From Minisyncoccota bacterium (GTDB taxonomy: Bacteria; Patescibacteriota; Minisyncoccia; Minisyncoccales; PEYH01), in assembly GCA_028713795.1 (NCBI GenBank), contig JAQTNP010000015.1, positions 1-16,423 of the forward strand: a stretch of 16,423 nt of DNA, written 5' to 3'. Below the pieces are notes generated by a model that saw only the letters and a list, made by a program, of their open reading frames with translations, did not search any database and was not told where the DNA came from. Shown piece after piece: positions 1 to 6,434 of the stretch (positions within the stretch are counted from its first letter, which is position 1; the number at the start of each line of letters is the position of its first letter). Made by a program: the position numbers and the translations under genes.

Positions 1-660
1 AAAGAAGTGGGGGCATTTCATCTAGCAGACATATCCCATATTGCAGGATTGGTTTCTGTAGGTTTGCATCCTTCTCCTTTTGATTATAGTGATGTTGTTA
101 TGACTACTACGCATAAGACATTGAGGGGGCCCAGATCTGCTATGATATTCTTTAAAAAAGAGTTATCAAATCAGATAAATAAAGCGGTATTCCCTGGAAT
201 ACAGGGAGGAGGCCATCATCATATAGTTTGTGCAAAAGCCGTTTCTTTCTATGAAGCGTTAAAACCAGAATTCAAAGAATATCAGAATCAGATTATTAAA
301 AATGCCAAGACCTTGGCAGAAGAATTAAAAAAGAAAGGATTTAAGCTTTTAACTGACGGAACAGATAACCACTTGATGCTAATCAATTTAAGAGATGTAA
401 TAGATGCTTCAACTGCAGAAAACCTTTTAGAACAAGCAAATATTTTATCTAATAGGAATACAATTCCTGGAGATGAGTCCCCTTTTAAGCCCACGGGAAT
501 AAGATTAGGAACTCCAGCTATTACCACCAGGGGAGCAAAAGAAAAAGAAATGAAAACTATTGCAGATTGGTTTTATAGATTATTAATCAAGAAAGAAAAT
601 CCTGAAATAATTAAAACAGAAGTAATTAGATCCTGTAAAAAGTTTCCTATTCCACAGTAA
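1..660 (+). CDS. glyA: Serine hydroxymethyltransferase, C-terminal half (5' end outside window)
   Basis: PLP enzyme that interconverts serine and glycine with transfer of a one-carbon unit to tetrahydrofolate, in the cytoplasm. The frame is open from base 1, so the gene begins upstream; about 219 of the family's roughly 415 residues are visible. The segment ADISHIAGL is followed by TTTHKTLRGPR, whose Lys is the Schiff-base lysine. GIRLGTPAITTRG near the C-terminus carries the Arg that binds the substrate carboxylate. The glycine-rich loop reads QGGGHHH where many SHMTs have QGGPLMH or QGGPHMH, a local substitution in an otherwise normal protein. It is the only + strand gene here and overlaps the 3' end of glmS by 14 bp, tail to tail. 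No rho-independent terminator with a T-run is visible after it. The family assignment is secure. Confidence 0.96.
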   Translation, partial: KEVGAFHLADISHIAGLVSVGLHPSPFDYSDVVMTTTHKTLRGPRSAMIFFKKELSNQINKAVFPGIQGGGHHHIVCAKAVSFYEALKPEFKEYQNQIIKNAKTLAEELKKKGFKLLTDGTDNHLMLINLRDVIDASTAENLLEQANILSNRNTIPGDESPFKPTGIRLGTPAITTRGAKEKEMKTIADWFYRLLIKKENPEIIKTEVIRSCKKFPIPQ

Positions 661-2470
661 CTGACTTAGCCAAGTTTCTTGGCTTGTCCACATCATTCCC
701 TCTCAAAACAGCTACATGATAGGCAAAAAGCTGTAAAGGAATAATAGATAATAAAGGAGTTAACATCTCCAATGTTTCTGGGATAAAGATAATATCATCT
801 GCTATATTGTTTAATTCATCATTGCCTTCTGTTGTAATGGCAACAACTTTTCCTTTTCTTGCTTTTATCTCTTGTATCCCCGAAAAATTCTTTTCGTATA
901 CACTGTCTTTGGGAACAATACAAACACAAGGAAAATTTTCATCAATCATAGCAATCGGGCCATGTTTCATTTCCCCTGCCTGATATCCTTCTGCATGGAT
1001 ATATGAAATCTCCTTAAGCTTTAATGCCCCCTCTAATGCAATCGGATAATTGTATTTTCTTCCAAGATAGAAGAAATCTTCATGTTTGTAATATTTCTTC
1101 GCTAATTCTTTAATCTGATCGCTTTGTTTTAAAAGATTTTCTATCTTTTTAGGAATATCATTCAATTCTTCTATTATCTTTTTACCCATTACAGAAGACA
1201 TGCCTCTTTGCCTTCCAAGATACACAGACAGCAAGGCAAAAACAGTAAGCTGCGAAATGAATGCTTTTGTTGATGCCACCCCTATCTCTGGTCCCGCATG
1301 ATTATATATCCCGGCATCTACTGTCCTAGCAATACTGGAACCAACAACATTTATGATTCCTAAAGTCAAAGCTCCTTGTCTTTTTGCTTCTTTAACGGCA
1401 AACAGGGTGTCTGCTGTTTCCCCTGACTGGGAAACAGCGATAACTGCCGAGTTTCTTTCAATAACCGATTTTTTATACCTGAATTCAGAAGCATTTTCTA
1501 AACTTACGGGCATTTCTGTATATTCTTCTAGGATATATTTGCCTACATGACCAGCTAGGTAGGCGGTCCCCATGCCTATTACTGTAATCCTCTCTATCTC
1601 TCTTAATTTGCCTTCTATGTGCTCCAATCCCCCGAATTTAACTGCTCCCTCTTCTGGGATTACCCTGCCCCGCAAGGCGTTTCTAACAGCTTCAGCTTCT
1701 TCCATTATTTCCTTGAACATGAAATGGGGATAGCCCCTTTTTTCTGCTTCTTCTAGGCTCCATTCCAGAGTAGAAATCTCTTTTTCTATCTTATTGTTCT
1801 CAAGATCGATAACTTTGAAATCATTAGCAGTTATTACTCCCATTTCATTATCTTCAAGATAGATGACTTTTTTGGTATTTCCGATAATAGCTGGGGCATC
1901 AGAAGCGATAAAGTTCTCATCTTGGCCCAAACCAACTATTAAAGGACTGGATTTCTTGGCAAAGACAATCTTATCCGGATCTTTCAAAGATACTACGGCA
2001 ATAGCATATGCGCCAACCATTTCTCTTAAAGCCAATCTTACTGCTTCTTCTAAATTACCCTTAAAGAATTCTTCGATTAGATGAGGAATTACTTCTGTAT
2101 CTGTTTCAGATATAAATTTATGCCCTTTCTGTATTAATTTCTCTTTTAAAGAAATATAGTTTTCAATAATTCCATTATGAACAACAAAGATTTCTTTTTT
2201 ACAATCAAAATGAGGGTGGGCATTTATCTCTGATGGCTCGCCGTGTGTTGCCCAGCGAGTATGACCAATGCCATAACTCCCAGAAATTTTATCTTTAGAT
2301 AATTTGTCAGACAAATCTTGAACTCTTCCCTTAACCTTTATTAATGATGCTGTTTTATCCAAAACAACAACACCAGCAGAATCATATCCGCGGTATTCCA
2401 GACGCTTTAATCCATCTAAAATTATTGGCATTGCTTCCTTTTTACCAATATATCCTACAATTCCACACAT
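647..2470 (-). CDS. glmS: Glutamine--fructose-6-phosphate aminotransferase (isomerizing)
   Basis: Makes glucosamine-6-phosphate from fructose-6-phosphate and glutamine, the entry step to UDP-GlcNAc and peptidoglycan. The 607-aa length matches the E. coli enzyme (609). The start MCGIVGYIG places the catalytic Cys at position 2 (N-terminal after Met removal). The glutaminase domain shows RGYDSAG (28-34), HTRWATHG (70-77) and HNGIIENY (98-105). The first SIS domain has SQSGETADT (347-355) and ASTKAF (399-404). The second has EGALKLKEISYIHAEGYQAG and KHGP (about 480-505). The end KSVTVE is the family's usual C-terminus. The sugar-binding CGTS stretch reads MGTA (300-303). It starts 3 nt after the preceding 160-aa membrane-protein gene, with no SD, so it is probably cotranscribed with leuS and that gene. 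Its last 14 bp overlap glyA. Confidence 0.98.
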   Translation of the reverse strand: MCGIVGYIGKKEAMPIILDGLKRLEYRGYDSAGVVVLDKTASLIKVKGRVQDLSDKLSKDKISGSYGIGHTRWATHGEPSEINAHPHFDCKKEIFVVHNGIIENYISLKEKLIQKGHKFISETDTEVIPHLIEEFFKGNLEEAVRLALREMVGAYAIAVVSLKDPDKIVFAKKSSPLIVGLGQDENFIASDAPAIIGNTKKVIYLEDNEMGVITANDFKVIDLENNKIEKEISTLEWSLEEAEKRGYPHFMFKEIMEEAEAVRNALRGRVIPEEGAVKFGGLEHIEGKLREIERITVIGMGTAYLAGHVGKYILEEYTEMPVSLENASEFRYKKSVIERNSAVIAVSQSGETADTLFAVKEAKRQGALTLGIINVVGSSIARTVDAGIYNHAGPEIGVASTKAFISQLTVFALLSVYLGRQRGMSSVMGKKIIEELNDIPKKIENLLKQSDQIKELAKKYYKHEDFFYLGRKYNYPIALEGALKLKEISYIHAEGYQAGEMKHGPIAMIDENFPCVCIVPKDSVYEKNFSGIQEIKARKGKVVAITTEGNDELNNIADDIIFIPETLEMLTPLLSIIPLQLFAYHVAVLRGNDVDKPRNLAKSVTVE

Positions 2471-2473
2471 ATT

Positions 2474-2956
2474 CTATTTCTTAATTTTATTTCTCTTATT
2501 TTTTAATGCCGAGAAATATTTAACCACATAGGTTATTCTAAAATACCCCATCGTTCCCACCATAAACATTAAAGCATCAAAAACAAACATTGTCACAAAC
2601 AACGCCATGCCATTTTTTATTATCAACCCAGGGACAAGCGAAGATAAAATAAGCGCAGAAGTGAAGCCTATTAATGTTGTTCCTAAAAAATATAAATAGA
2701 TACGCCTGGATATCTTTTTTTCCTCTATGGTTATCTTTCCGAATAATGGCAAGGATATGAGATCTTGAGGCCGAGGACGTTTCACTAATCTATCCAGTAT
2801 CTTTTTGTCTTCCGTAAGAGAAACTAGATAACCAAAAGAATAACCAAGAAATACGGAAACAATTAGTATAATTTCGCACAACCAAACAGATGCTGGTAAA
2901 TACATTAATACCAAATTAATGCATACGAAAATAAGACCAGGCAACAAAATAAGCAT
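2474..2956 (-). CDS. Hypothetical four-helix membrane protein
   Basis: I do not recognise a family for this 160-aa protein. Hydrophobic stretches at about residues 1-20, 24-47, 85-112 and 116-139 predict four membrane helices in two hairpins. They are separated by a charged, probably cytoplasmic loop (about 48-84, rich in Lys/Arg/Asp) containing KRPRPQDL. The tail (about 145-160) is strongly basic, ending NKRNKIKK, so by the positive-inside rule both termini and the central loop likely face the cytoplasm. Its ATG shares one base with the leuS stop (TAATG), and glmS follows 3 nt later, so translation is probably coupled to leuS. No SD is visible. No catalytic motif is apparent; a small accessory membrane protein is all that can be inferred. 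Confidence 0.75.
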   Translation of the reverse strand: MLILLPGLIFVCINLVLMYLPASVWLCEIILIVSVFLGYSFGYLVSLTEDKKILDRLVKRPRPQDLISLPLFGKITIEEKKISRRIYLYFLGTTLIGFTSALILSSLVPGLIIKNGMALFVTMFVFDALMFMVGTMGYFRITYVVKYFSALKNKRNKIKK

Positions 2957-5391
2957 TATATTACAAAATTAATTAATTTATTCTTAACAAATATTGTCTT
3001 CTTCATCTCTCCCTCAATATATTTTTGAATCTTTTCTGACTGCAAAGCAATATTCTTTACTTCTTCTTCGTCGGAATCAAGATTTACAAAAATCGTATCT
3101 CTCAATTTCCCATTAACCTGTACTGCTATTTCTATCTTTTCGTCAATAACTATCTTCTTATCATATTCTGGCCAAGATTCATTAAATATTGATGATTCTG
3201 GTTTGTATAATTCTTCTGATATGTGCGGAGCAAATACTGATAACAATTTGAGGAATCTTCTGAAATCATCAAAACATATTTGATCAATATTATTGATAAA
3301 TTCCATCATGCTAGCAATGGCAGTATTAAATTTCTGTTCTTGTATATCCTCTGTCACTTTCTTTATTGTCTTGTGCAACAGTTTTTCTGTTTTCTTAGAA
3401 GAAACATCGGCAATGCTGCAAGATACAGCATATACTTTATCTAGAAATCTTTTTGCTCCCATAATGCTTTTTGTATCCCAGCTGATTGGCTGATCAAAGG
3501 GGCCCATAAACATCTCATAGATCCTGAAGGCATCTGCTCCATATTCTTTAATAATATCATCTGGATTTATCACATTGCCCCTGGATTTAGACATCTTCTG
3601 CCCATCTGGAGCCAGAATCAAACCAATTGTCCTTAATTTAAGGAATGGTTCATCAAAAGAAATTACTTTTTCTTCTTTTAATGCCTTAATCCAGAATCTG
3701 GAATACAAAAGATGTAAAACAGCATGTTCTGCCCCTCCGATATAGAAATCTACGGGCAGCCATTTTCTTGCTTTGTTTTTATCAATAATCTCCTCTTTGT
3801 TGTTAGGATCAGCATAGCGGATAAAATACCAGCAGGAACCTGCCCATTGGGGCATAGTGTTTGTTTCTCTTTTCGCTTCCCCTCCGCATTTAGGACATTT
3901 AGTATTTACCCAATACGAAACCTCAGCCAAAGGAGATTCTCCTGTGCCTGTGGGCTGAAATTTATCAATCTCTGGCAAAGTTAAGGGCAAATCCTTTTCT
4001 TCTAAAGCAATCCAGCCGGGATTTGATATCTCTCCTATATTAAATTCATTCTTTTTGTATTTTTTAGATTCAATTTTCTCTTTGCAATTAGGACAGAATA
4101 CCAAAGGTATTGGTTCTCCCCAATATCTTTGGCGAGAAAATACCCAATCCCTTAATTTGTAATTAACTGCAAAATCTCCTAATTTCTTTTTCTTTAACCA
4201 AGAAACTATTTCTTTTTGGGCTTTTAATGAATCTAGATTATCAAATTCTTTTGAATTCATTAACGATCCTTCTCCGATATATGCTTCTTTTAATTCTTTG
4301 CCTGATTGTATGACTTGTATTGTTTCTAATCCATATTTCTTAGCAAATTCCATATCTCTTTGATCATGGGCAGGAACTGCCATTATGGCCCCATAGCCAT
4401 AATATGGAAGAACATAGTCAGCTACATATATTGGAATTTCTTTTCCTGAAGCCGGGTTGATAGCGTAGGAACCGATAAATACTCCTGTTTTCTCTTTATC
4501 CTCTAATTGCCTATCTACATCTAATTTCTTTTTTGTTTCCTCCTGATATTGTCTTACCTCTTCCAATTTCTCTTTGCTGACTATTTGAGATAATAGAGGA
4601 TGCTCTGGAGCCAAGACAAGAAATGTAGCTCCAAAGATAGTATCCGGCCTGGTTGTAAAAACTTTAATCTTTACATCAGAATCTTTTACTTGAAAATCAA
4701 TATCAGCTCCTTCTGATTTCCCTATCCAGTTTCTCTGCATTTCTTTAATCTTCTCTGGCCAATCAAGATTCTCCAATCCATCCAATAGCTGTTGGCTGTA
4801 TGCTGTAATCTTTAAAACCCATTGCCTAATATTTTTCTTTGTAACTTCTGTCCCGCATCTTTCGCATTTACCATTAACTACTTCTTCGTTGGCTAATCCT
4901 GTTTTGCAAGACGGACACCAATTGATTGGCAAAACTGCTTGATATGCCAATCCTTTCTTAAAAAGCAAAAGAAATATCCATTGTGTCCATTTGTAATATT
5001 CAGGATCTGACGTATTTACTTCTCTGGACCAATCATATGAAAGGCCTATTAAATTCATTTGCTTCTTAAATCTCTGAATGTTTTCTTTGGTAGATATTTC
5101 TGGATGGATTCCTGTTTTAATGGCATAGTTTTCTGCAGGAAGGCCAAAAGCGTCCCATCCCATGGGATGCAGAACATTATATCCTTTCATTTTCATGAAC
5201 CTAGCAATAACATCTGTACCGATATATCCCCTAGGATGGCCTACATGCAAACCAGCCCCTGAAGGATATGGAAACATATCTAAAACATATGCCTTAGGTC
5301 TCTTTGATTTGTCATCAGCAGCAAAAATCCCTTTTTTGTCCCAGATTTCCTGCCATTTCTTCTCTATCGTCTTAAAATCGTATGGATTCAT
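2956..5391 (-). CDS. leuS: Leucyl-tRNA synthetase
   Basis: Class Ia synthetase that charges tRNA-Leu in the cytoplasm. The 811 residues contain the HIGH-type motif HVGH (49-52) in PYPSGAGLHVGH and KMSKS (599-603). A zinc knuckle has CPSC (159-162) and CERC (176-179). The CP1 editing domain carries TTRPD (247-251) and MAVPAHDQRD (337-346), so post-transfer editing looks intact. A second cysteine set lies at CPNC (433-436) and CPKC (499-502). The C-terminal domain includes VQVNGKLRDTIFV. It is shorter than E. coli LeuRS (860) because LILAPDGQKMSKS follows the catalytic core directly, without the leucine-specific insertion found in E. coli. The ATG at 5391 has no SD. It lies just after the small-ORF element and terminator, and its stop overlaps the next gene as TAATG. 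Confidence 0.98.
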   Translation of the reverse strand: MNPYDFKTIEKKWQEIWDKKGIFAADDKSKRPKAYVLDMFPYPSGAGLHVGHPRGYIGTDVIARFMKMKGYNVLHPMGWDAFGLPAENYAIKTGIHPEISTKENIQRFKKQMNLIGLSYDWSREVNTSDPEYYKWTQWIFLLLFKKGLAYQAVLPINWCPSCKTGLANEEVVNGKCERCGTEVTKKNIRQWVLKITAYSQQLLDGLENLDWPEKIKEMQRNWIGKSEGADIDFQVKDSDVKIKVFTTRPDTIFGATFLVLAPEHPLLSQIVSKEKLEEVRQYQEETKKKLDVDRQLEDKEKTGVFIGSYAINPASGKEIPIYVADYVLPYYGYGAIMAVPAHDQRDMEFAKKYGLETIQVIQSGKELKEAYIGEGSLMNSKEFDNLDSLKAQKEIVSWLKKKKLGDFAVNYKLRDWVFSRQRYWGEPIPLVFCPNCKEKIESKKYKKNEFNIGEISNPGWIALEEKDLPLTLPEIDKFQPTGTGESPLAEVSYWVNTKCPKCGGEAKRETNTMPQWAGSCWYFIRYADPNNKEEIIDKNKARKWLPVDFYIGGAEHAVLHLLYSRFWIKALKEEKVISFDEPFLKLRTIGLILAPDGQKMSKSRGNVINPDDIIKEYGADAFRIYEMFMGPFDQPISWDTKSIMGAKRFLDKVYAVSCSIADVSSKKTEKLLHKTIKKVTEDIQEQKFNTAIASMMEFINNIDQICFDDFRRFLKLLSVFAPHISEELYKPESSIFNESWPEYDKKIVIDEKIEIAVQVNGKLRDTIFVNLDSDEEEVKNIALQSEKIQKYIEGEMKKTIFVKNKLINFVI

Positions 5392-5398
5392 ATATTTA

Positions 5399-5427
5399 AT
5401 TCTATATCATATATCTTTCTATTACAA
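5399..5427 (-). promoter_or_regulatory. Candidate leuS promoter giving a near-leaderless mRNA
   Basis: On the - strand TTGTAA (5422-5427), a 17-nt spacer and TAGAAT (5399-5404) resemble -35/-10 boxes. Transcription would start at or within a couple of nucleotides of the leuS ATG at 5391, which has no SD. An alternative -10, TATAGA, gives a 15-nt spacer. The region is very AT-rich, so chance matches are likely. The placement directly after the T-run of the preceding terminator is what makes it plausible. Confidence 0.3.
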
Positions 5428-5452
5428 AAACAAAAAACAGGGAATACCTGTT
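5426..5452 (-). terminator. Intrinsic terminator or attenuator between small ORF and leuS
   Basis: On the - strand AACAGG (5452-5447), a 5-nt loop TATTC and CCTGTT (5441-5436) form a 6-bp stem. It runs into six T, a G, then five more T. The stem is short but the T-tract is strong and correctly placed on the - strand. It would end transcripts of the small ORF, or regulate read-through into leuS, whose ATG is 35 nt further on. Confidence 0.5.
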
Positions 5453-5460
5453 AAGTTAGT

Positions 5461-5500
5461 GTTCTCCTTGCTGGCCTTACGGCCCGCCAGCAAGGGGAAC
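5461..5500 (-). repeat. Long GC-rich hairpin overlapping the end of the small ORF
   Basis: Arms 5461-5475 and 5486-5500 are 15 nt each and complementary at 14 positions: on the - strand GTTC, a C/A mismatch, then CCTTGCTGGC pairing with GCCAGCAAGG and GAAC. The loop is 10 nt. On the + strand the single mismatch becomes a G-T (G.U) wobble, so a + strand RNA would be paired along the whole arm. The small ORF's stop codon (5477-5479) lies in the loop and its last codons form the 5' arm. No T-run follows directly, so it is not a terminator by itself. The surrounding DNA is far richer in G+C than the genes on either side. Confidence 0.7.
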
Positions 5501-5572
5501 GAGTTGACGAAGCACCCAGGCCTCGAATTTAGAGATAGGCCTATCGCACTCGTCGGGACGCCATTTGATCAT
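5477..5572 (-). CDS. Unrecognised 31-aa small ORF with a perfect Shine-Dalgarno
   Basis: ATG at 5572 to TAA at 5477-5479, encoding 31 residues that begin MIKWRPDECDRPISKFEAW and end VPLAGGP. I recognise no family. It has two Trp, four Arg, one Cys and three Leu spaced three residues apart (positions 21, 24, 27), and no signal peptide or membrane segment. Support for translation comes from context: AAGGAGGTGATC with 8 nt between AGGAGG and ATG, a promoter-like sequence upstream, and a terminator-like hairpin downstream. Codons such as CCC, GAC, GAG, CTC and TGC differ from the A/T-ending codons of the neighbours, in keeping with the GC-rich island. It could instead be a leader peptide for leuS, or a chance ORF in a structured RNA or mobile repeat. 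A one-base slip near its end would extend it to about 49 codons. Confidence 0.5.
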   Translation of the reverse strand: MIKWRPDECDRPISKFEAWVLRQLVPLAGGP

Positions 5573-5593
5573 ATTGATCACCTCCTTGGCGTC
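5557..5593 (-). repeat. Nested inverted repeat around the small ORF start codon
   Basis: Outer arms GACGCC (5593-5588) and GGCGTC (5562-5557) enclose TGATCA, a 3-nt spacer ATA and TGATCA. In RNA this gives two stacked 6-bp stems with an asymmetric internal loop. The loop exposes the AGGAGG core, while the AUG sits at the tip of the inner stem. It could modulate translation initiation. It is also simply compatible with a strong SD (which ends in the palindromic TGATC) placed near a second TGATCA. Confidence 0.45.
5576..5587 (-). promoter_or_regulatory. Extended Shine-Dalgarno of the small ORF
   Basis: AAGGAGGTGATC on the - strand is complementary over 12 nt to the usual bacterial 16S rRNA 3' tail (GATCACCTCCTT), with an 8-nt gap from AGGAGG to the ATG at 5572. 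None of the other intact start sites in the window has a comparable SD, which makes this site decisive for calling the ORF. Confidence 0.7.
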
Positions 5594-5603
5594 AACTACC
5601 TAT

Positions 5604-5633
5604 ATAATATCATATTTATTCTTTTCTGTCCAA
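5604..5633 (-). promoter_or_regulatory. Candidate promoter of the small-ORF unit
   Basis: TTGGAC (5633-5628), an 18-nt spacer and TATTAT (5609-5604) match sigma70 boxes with one or two deviations each. The -35 lies inside the last codons of tatD, and initiation is predicted near 5597, leaving a leader of about 25 nt that holds the SD. Read-through from tatD could also supply transcription. Confidence 0.45.
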
Positions 5634-6434
5634 TTTAAAAACTTTAATCGCATTTTCATTTGTCTTCCCTATTAGCTCATTTAAATCCATGTTTTTAATC
5701 TCTGCTATTCTTTTGGCCACATATTCTACTCCAATGGGATCATTCCTATCAGTAATATATTCTGGTGGAGTAAGATATGGACAATCTGTTTCTAAAAGAA
5801 TTCTATCTGTAGGAGTTTCTTTAATTACTTCATTTAAATCTAATTTAAAGATAATACCATTGAATCCTAAATAGTATCCCATATCTAGGTATTCTTTTGC
5901 TTGTTTCAAATCTCCGGTAAAACAATGTATTACTCCCTTTAAATTCTTTTGTTTCAGAAACTCTATCAAACCATCGTGAGCCATCCTGCAATGAAAGATT
6001 ATCGGAAGATCCAATTCCTCTGCCAATTTAATTTGTTTTATCAAGACTTCCTTCTGTTTTGATTTGAATTCTGCTAATTTAGTTTTTGTTTTAGGACGAC
6101 AGTAATAGTCCAACCCTATTTCTCCTATTGCAATTACTTTATTATCCTTAGCTAATTCTTTGTATGCATCGTAATTGAAATCAGGTTCTTCGCCTATCCC
6201 CTCGTCTTCATCTTTCACCCTCAAAATGCTTGTATCTACATGAATGGGATGCAAACCAACAGACGCATACACATTTTTATATCTATTAGCTAGGTTAACA
6301 GCAATTTTAGAAGTTTCAAAATTGCTTCCGACATTAATGATAGAAACGCCTCTGTCCAGGCATTTTTTAATCACTTCATCCCTATCTTTATCAAAAGCCC
6401 TGAAATTAACATGGGCATGAGTATCAAATATCAT
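5616..6434 (-). CDS. tatD: TatD family metal-dependent hydrolase/DNase
   Basis: TIM-barrel metallohydrolase of the TatD family; characterised members are Mg-dependent 3'-5' exonucleases linked to DNA repair, though the substrate here is unknown. The 272 residues carry the expected ligand series: DTHAH (His6, His8), IGEIGLDYY (Glu105), FHCRMA (His148), VIHCFTGD (His170) and LLETDCPYL (Asp217). GLHPIHVD at 60-67 is also typical. The HSRxA signature around His148 reads HCRMA. A roughly 20-residue acidic stretch (about 71-89) is a small loop insertion. Its ATG overlaps the metG stop as ATGA, and metG-tatD adjacency is a recurrent bacterial arrangement. The promoter of the small ORF overlaps its last codons. 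Confidence 0.95.
   Translation of the reverse strand: MIFDTHAHVNFRAFDKDRDEVIKKCLDRGVSIINVGSNFETSKIAVNLANRYKNVYASVGLHPIHVDTSILRVKDEDEGIGEEPDFNYDAYKELAKDNKVIAIGEIGLDYYCRPKTKTKLAEFKSKQKEVLIKQIKLAEELDLPIIFHCRMAHDGLIEFLKQKNLKGVIHCFTGDLKQAKEYLDMGYYLGFNGIIFKLDLNEVIKETPTDRILLETDCPYLTPPEYITDRNDPIGVEYVAKRIAEIKNMDLNELIGKTNENAIKVFKLDRKE

Noticed and set aside
669..683. Hairpin GCCAAG-ttt-CTTGGC just past the glyA stop
   Set aside because: It could pass as a glyA terminator, but no T-run follows on the + strand and the bases encode the conserved PRNLAKS end of GlmS.
5392..5615. T-box or other known tRNA-sensing riboswitch upstream of leuS
   Set aside because: There is no T-box sequence (AGGGTGG-type) or specifier stem, and the leader contains a translated ORF with a strong SD.
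5162..5638. 158-codon open frame on the + strand across the leuS start and the intergenic element
   Set aside because: It lies antisense to leuS and the small ORF and shows no family resemblance, no SD and biased shadow composition.
6431..6433. Recoded TGA as in Gracilibacteria or Absconditabacteria
   Set aside because: metG ends at TGA exactly where the family ends and tatD begins, and no in-frame TGA occurs inside conserved genes.
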